This document shows, piece by piece, positions 32,470 to 35,504 of a stretch of 35,504 bases of DNA; position 1 is the stretch's first letter; each line of letters begins with the position of its first letter. The notes beneath the pieces were generated by a model. That model did not search any database. It had not been told where the DNA came from and was given only the letters and a program-made list of their open reading frames with translations. This DNA comes from Candidatus Aminicenantota bacterium. Its GTDB lineage: Bacteria > Acidobacteriota > Aminicenantia > Aminicenantales > Aminicenantaceae. The position numbers and the translations under genes were made by a program. The stretch is taken from the NCBI GenBank assembly GCA_030669305.1, contig DAOVDU010000012.1:1-35504 (forward strand). Direction: 5' to 3'.

Positions 32470-32959
32470 AAATCTGATATTAGTTGGGTTTATTTTTTCC
32501 TTGAGTGTTGCCTTTTGTTTTGGGGTTGAAAAGGAAAAAGATCAAGAAAATATCCCAAAAAAAACTGTTATAAAGAGCCTTATCAGAAAAGATATGTTGT
32601 TAAGAAATAGAGAAGATCTGAAACCTCCGCGGCGAAACATATTTACTCCCAGAAAGTCTGGAATTAGGAGTGCTGAATATGATCTCCAGCAGAGTGAAGC
32701 CGGACCTGATGCTACGTCTAGAACTGCATCTGAAGGCATAATCTCAGGTATAAACCTAAGTGTGAGATACATCGGATACATAGATTCTGGTCAGAAAATT
32801 GTCGCTGTGATTATTTTTCAGGGAAAAGCCCTTGCTGTAGAAAAAGGAGATGTGATTGCAGAGGGAGCTAATGTTGGAAAGATTACACATGGAGAAATAG
32901 AAATCATCGGGCCAGACTCCAAAGCGAGGAAGTATTCTTTTGAAGGAGAGGAGCTATGA
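32459..32959 (+). CDS. PilP/GspC-like periplasmic connector
   Basis: This 166-residue protein has an N-terminal hydrophobic signal (KNLILVGFIFSLSVAFCFG) without an obvious lipobox. A flexible stretch with PPRRNIFTPRK follows, then a small beta-rich domain (LSVRYIGYIDSGQKIVAVI ... KGDVIAEG) of the PilP / GspC homology-region type that joins the PilNO ring to the secretin. It is shorter than GspC and lacks a PDZ domain. The position between pilO and the secretin gene supports the role. It overlaps the secretin gene by four bases. Confidence 0.75.
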   Translation: MKVKNLILVGFIFSLSVAFCFGVEKEKDQENIPKKTVIKSLIRKDMLLRNREDLKPPRRNIFTPRKSGIRSAEYDLQQSEAGPDATSRTASEGIISGINLSVRYIGYIDSGQKIVAVIIFQGKALAVEKGDVIAEGANVGKITHGEIEIIGPDSKARKYSFEGEEL

Positions 32960-35094
32960 AAAAGATAGCGTTTTTACTAATATTTGCATTGGCCCTTTGG
33001 GGCTGTACAACATTAAGCCAAAGCTATAAGTTGGGTACAGAAGCTGCTCTCAATAAAAATTGGGATGAGGCTGTTAAGCACTATGAGAGGGCTGCTCTTG
33101 AAAATCCCAAGGATTCTGTCTACAGACTCGCCTTGCTCCGTGCAAGAATTGCAGCCAGCTATTCTCATCTCTTTAAAGCCCGCCAACTCGCATCTCAAGG
33201 CAAGAAGGATCAAGCCCTAGCTGAGTATGAGATTGCAATTTCCTATGACCCCTACAACAGGAGGATTGCCGAAGAAGCAAGATGGCTCATGGAGGGTAAA
33301 GTTAAAGAAGAGAAACCAAAGAGAGAGGGGATAGAGCTGCCGGTTAAGCTTCAGGTCAGTCTGGAAAAGATGAGGCTGAAGATTGGAAATGGGGCCACGC
33401 TTCGTTCAATTTTTCAAGCTTTGGGAAAACATGCTCAGATCAACATCCTCTTTGATGAACAGTTCAAGGATAAGCCTTTTTCTATCGATCTCGCTGATAT
33501 GGATTTTGAACAGGCTATAGGTTCTCTCTGCTTAGCCTCTAAAAATTTTTCCAGTATAATAGATGAAAAGACAATTATTGTTGTTCCGGACACGCCTCCA
33601 AAAAGAATCCAGTATGAGGTTAATGCTATCAAGACCTTCTATCTTTCTAATGTCAAAGCCGATGAGATTCGTCCATCTCTCCAACAAATACTGCGCTCTC
33701 AATATAAAATGCCAACTATTATCGTTGATAAAAACTTAAATTCTCTCTCGGTGAGAGATGCACCTGCTGTTATTGAATTAGCAGGGAGATTAATCGACCT
33801 CTGGGATAAGCCAAAAGGGGAAGTCATCATTGATCTAGAAATTATGGAAGTATCCCGTATCAAACTGAAAGAGTATGGCTTGGATTTAAATCAGTATGGG
33901 GTGGGATTAGAATACATCGGGCCTGAGGGGGCAGAAGAGGAAGGTTGGTTCAACCTTAAGAATTTAGATTTTTCCAAATCAGAGAATTTTCTAATCAATC
34001 TGCCTATTTCTTTTTTGAAATTATTAGAGTCAGATTCAGACACCAAAATCATCTCCCAGCCTAGGCTTCGAGGAGTTGATGGTGAAGAAATCAAGTACAT
34101 GGTGGGAGATAAAATTCCTATTCCTAAAACCACCTTTACTCCTATCGCAGCTGGTGGAATCAGCCAACAGCCTGTGACCTCTTTTGACTATGAGGATGTG
34201 GGAATTGATGTCAAGATTACGCCTAAGATCCATTTTGAGAATGAGGTTACCCTGGAATTAGAAATAAACATAAGAGCTATCGGAGGAACAGGATTTGCCG
34301 ACATTCCGATAATTTCCACAAGAGAAGTGAAGAATGTCATCAGGCTTAGGGATGGGGAGACGAACCTGTTGGCTGGTCTACTGAAAGATGAGGAGAGAAA
34401 GTCAGCTAAGGGAATTATAGGGCTTAAAAATATACCCATATTGGGCAGCCTGTTTTCCAGCTCTACTCAGACTATACAGCAGACCGATGTAATCCTGACC
34501 ATTACTCCTCATATTATCCGAAAAGTTGATCTCAGCGAGGACGACCTAAAGCCTCTCTGGTTTAATCTTAAGGGGAGTTTTTCTACAAGTGCAGCGCAGC
34601 GCTCGCCTGAGAGGATGGATGTGCTTGATTCGAGTCAGCAAAGAAGGATAGAAGAGATGAGGAGAAGAGAGGAACCTAGAGGGAACCAAATTTCTTTTAA
34701 TCCTGGCAATTTTGAGGTCGCCCAGAGCAGGGAATTCAGAGTCAGTGTGAATCTTAGAACTGAGGATGAGATCGGGAATATGTCGATAAGCTTATCCTTC
34801 AATGCGCAGGTTCTGACATTGAAGCAAATTGTGGCAGGAGGTCTTGTTTCACGGCTTGGGAAAAATGCACCTTTCTTAAAGAATATTGATAATTCCTCTG
34901 GTATGTGTACTATAGGGATTTCAAGTACAGATTTAAGTAAAGGTTTTAAGGGATCAGGAATGATTGCTTCTTTGGTATTTGTAGCTAAGGCTAAGGGAGA
35001 AAGCGTGATTTCTTTTTCCAATGTTTCCGCAAATGGCCCCTCTGGGAAAGCAGTGAGCTTTGAAACCCGCGAGGCCCGTGTTAGAGTTCGATGA
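32956..35094 (+). CDS. Outer-membrane secretin with TPR-like N-terminus and C-terminal cohesin-like domain (PilQ/GspD family)
   Basis: This 712-residue protein has a lipoprotein signal peptide with a lipobox at Cys17 (ALALWGC). Residues about 20-110 look like TPR-type helices (AALNKNWDEAVKHYERAALENP). An STN/N0-type domain follows (about 130-210), then one N-domain (KTFYLSNVKADEIRPSLQQI), and the secretin core (about 300-530) with VGDKIPIPKTT, VGIDVKITPKIH and IPILGSLFSS. The last 140 residues form a beta-rich cohesin-like domain (FNPGNFEVAQSREFRVSVNL ... SGMIASLVFVAKAKG). Secretins form the outer-membrane exit pore for pili or secreted proteins. A built-in lipobox could replace a separate pilotin. 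The gene is last in the operon; no pilin, prepilin peptidase or pilT gene is in the window. Confidence 0.9.
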   Translation: MKKIAFLLIFALALWGCTTLSQSYKLGTEAALNKNWDEAVKHYERAALENPKDSVYRLALLRARIAASYSHLFKARQLASQGKKDQALAEYEIAISYDPYNRRIAEEARWLMEGKVKEEKPKREGIELPVKLQVSLEKMRLKIGNGATLRSIFQALGKHAQINILFDEQFKDKPFSIDLADMDFEQAIGSLCLASKNFSSIIDEKTIIVVPDTPPKRIQYEVNAIKTFYLSNVKADEIRPSLQQILRSQYKMPTIIVDKNLNSLSVRDAPAVIELAGRLIDLWDKPKGEVIIDLEIMEVSRIKLKEYGLDLNQYGVGLEYIGPEGAEEEGWFNLKNLDFSKSENFLINLPISFLKLLESDSDTKIISQPRLRGVDGEEIKYMVGDKIPIPKTTFTPIAAGGISQQPVTSFDYEDVGIDVKITPKIHFENEVTLELEINIRAIGGTGFADIPIISTREVKNVIRLRDGETNLLAGLLKDEERKSAKGIIGLKNIPILGSLFSSSTQTIQQTDVILTITPHIIRKVDLSEDDLKPLWFNLKGSFSTSAAQRSPERMDVLDSSQQRRIEEMRRREEPRGNQISFNPGNFEVAQSREFRVSVNLRTEDEIGNMSISLSFNAQVLTLKQIVAGGLVSRLGKNAPFLKNIDNSSGMCTIGISSTDLSKGFKGSGMIASLVFVAKAKGESVISFSNVSANGPSGKAVSFETREARVRVR

Positions 35095-35108
35095 ACTCTG
35101 TCAGTCTG

Positions 35109-35368
35109 TTAATCAGTTAGTCGGTTAATCTGTTAGTCTGTTAGTCAGTTGAATATTTTAATTAAAAAAACAGACTAACCGTCTAACTGTTTATCTGTTA
35201 ATCGGTTAATCAGTTGGTCAGTTAGTCGGTTAATCAGTTAGTCGGTTAATCTGTTAGTCTGTTAATCTGTTAGTCAGTTGAATATTTTAATTAAAAAAAC
35301 AGACTAACCGTCTAACTGATTAACCGACTAACTGACCAACTGATTAACCGATTAACAGATAAACAGTT
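35109..35368. repeat. Large palindromic array of TCNGTTAR octamers
   Basis: Octamers of the form TCAGTTAG, TCGGTTAA or TCTGTTAG run in tandem and reappear inverted. A perfect 57-base inverted repeat links 35185-35241 with 35312-35368 around a 70-base spacer. A perfect 53-base direct repeat (35137-35189 and 35266-35318) overlaps both, and the longer copies differ by one inserted octamer. It lies 15 bases after the secretin gene and 42 before the tRNA. It could end transcription of the pilus operon or extrude as a cruciform. Apart from this array, 35095-35410 has no gene. Confidence 0.92.
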
Positions 35369-35410
35369 GAATTGACTTAAGCAGAAGTTTTGGCTAAAAT
35401 CTTTGCTATT

Positions 35411-35484
35411 GGCGGTGTAGCTCAGGTGGTTAGAGCATGCGGCTCATATCCGTAGTGTCGGGGGTTCGACTCCCTCCACCGCCA
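35411..35484 (+). tRNA. tRNA-Met (CAT anticodon)
   Basis: A 74-base cloverleaf: acceptor GGCGGTG pairs with CACCGCC; D-arm GCTC/GAGC; anticodon stem TGCGG/CCGTA with loop CTCATAT, anticodon CAT at 35445-35447 approximately; T-arm GGGGG TTCGACT CCCTC; discriminator A at 35484. CCA is not encoded. The G1:C72 pair and lack of the three GC pairs in the anticodon stem exclude initiator tRNA. Elongator Met fits best; tRNA-Ile2 read with lysidine is the alternative. Confidence 0.93.
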
Positions 35485-35504
35485 CTTAATTCAAAACTCA
35501 AAGC

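Noticed and set aside
35095-35368. CRISPR-like array after the secretin gene
   Set aside because: The repeat units are 8-base tandem words and long palindromes; there are no regular repeats of 24-40 bases with unique spacers and no cas genes.

Overview
This window reads as one contiguous piece of an AT-rich, anaerobic, free-living Gram-negative-type bacterium, probably from an uncultured lineage. The Gram-negative inference rests on a complete inner-to-outer membrane secretin assembly operon. The anaerobic inference rests on flavin and Fe-S electron-transfer subunits, an Fe-S type PurF and no visible oxygen-linked enzyme. The cohesin-tailed secretin and the PilN style recall Acidobacteriota or Aminicenantes relatives, but I cannot place it from sequence alone. 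I see no insertion sequence, phage gene or CRISPR array.

Left part (1-18042, all minus strand). A four-gene operon encodes a NuoE-like subunit, a NuoF subunit fused to a GltD-like NADPH/FAD domain, a NuoG-N-terminus-like Fe-S subunit, and a glutamate-synthase-like FMN protein cut by the window edge. It resembles the parts list of HydBC/Stn-type electron-bifurcating enzymes with the GltD domain on an unexpected subunit. Next come a glutamate dehydrogenase with a five-cysteine N-terminal extension and a sigma-54 promoter, an NtrB/NtrC-like two-component pair, a purine/GMP operon (guaA-purS-purQ-purL-purF) and a type I-alpha glutamine synthetase.

Middle (18043-26883). glnA is divergent from an Lrp/AsnC regulator, with ACAATTGT palindromes between them. 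Then come speD (S-adenosylmethionine decarboxylase), an exported M1-like metallopeptidase with its own sigma-54 promoter, and, convergent with it, a second NtrC-type regulator with a PDZ/multi-TM/GAF/PAS sensor kinase and a small exported protein.

Right part (26884-35504). A 648-base spacer full of short-word repeats precedes a seven-gene type IV pilus / type II secretion operon (pilC, pilB, then pilM-, pilN-, pilO-, pilP-like genes and a secretin with a C-terminal cohesin-like domain). A large octamer-built palindrome and a tRNA-Met(CAT) close the window.

Taken together, most genes in 1-18704 make, use or sense glutamate and glutamine: GltB/GltD-like proteins, Gdh, GlnA, three glutamine amidotransferases, NtrBC-like regulators and Lrp. 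Two sigma-54 promoters (gdh and the M1 peptidase) suggest that peptide and amino-acid nitrogen use is under NtrC-type control. The most unusual non-coding features are a 61-bp promoter-bearing sequence duplicated upstream of two operons, and families of intergenic inverted arrays built from 7-, 8- and 9-base words.
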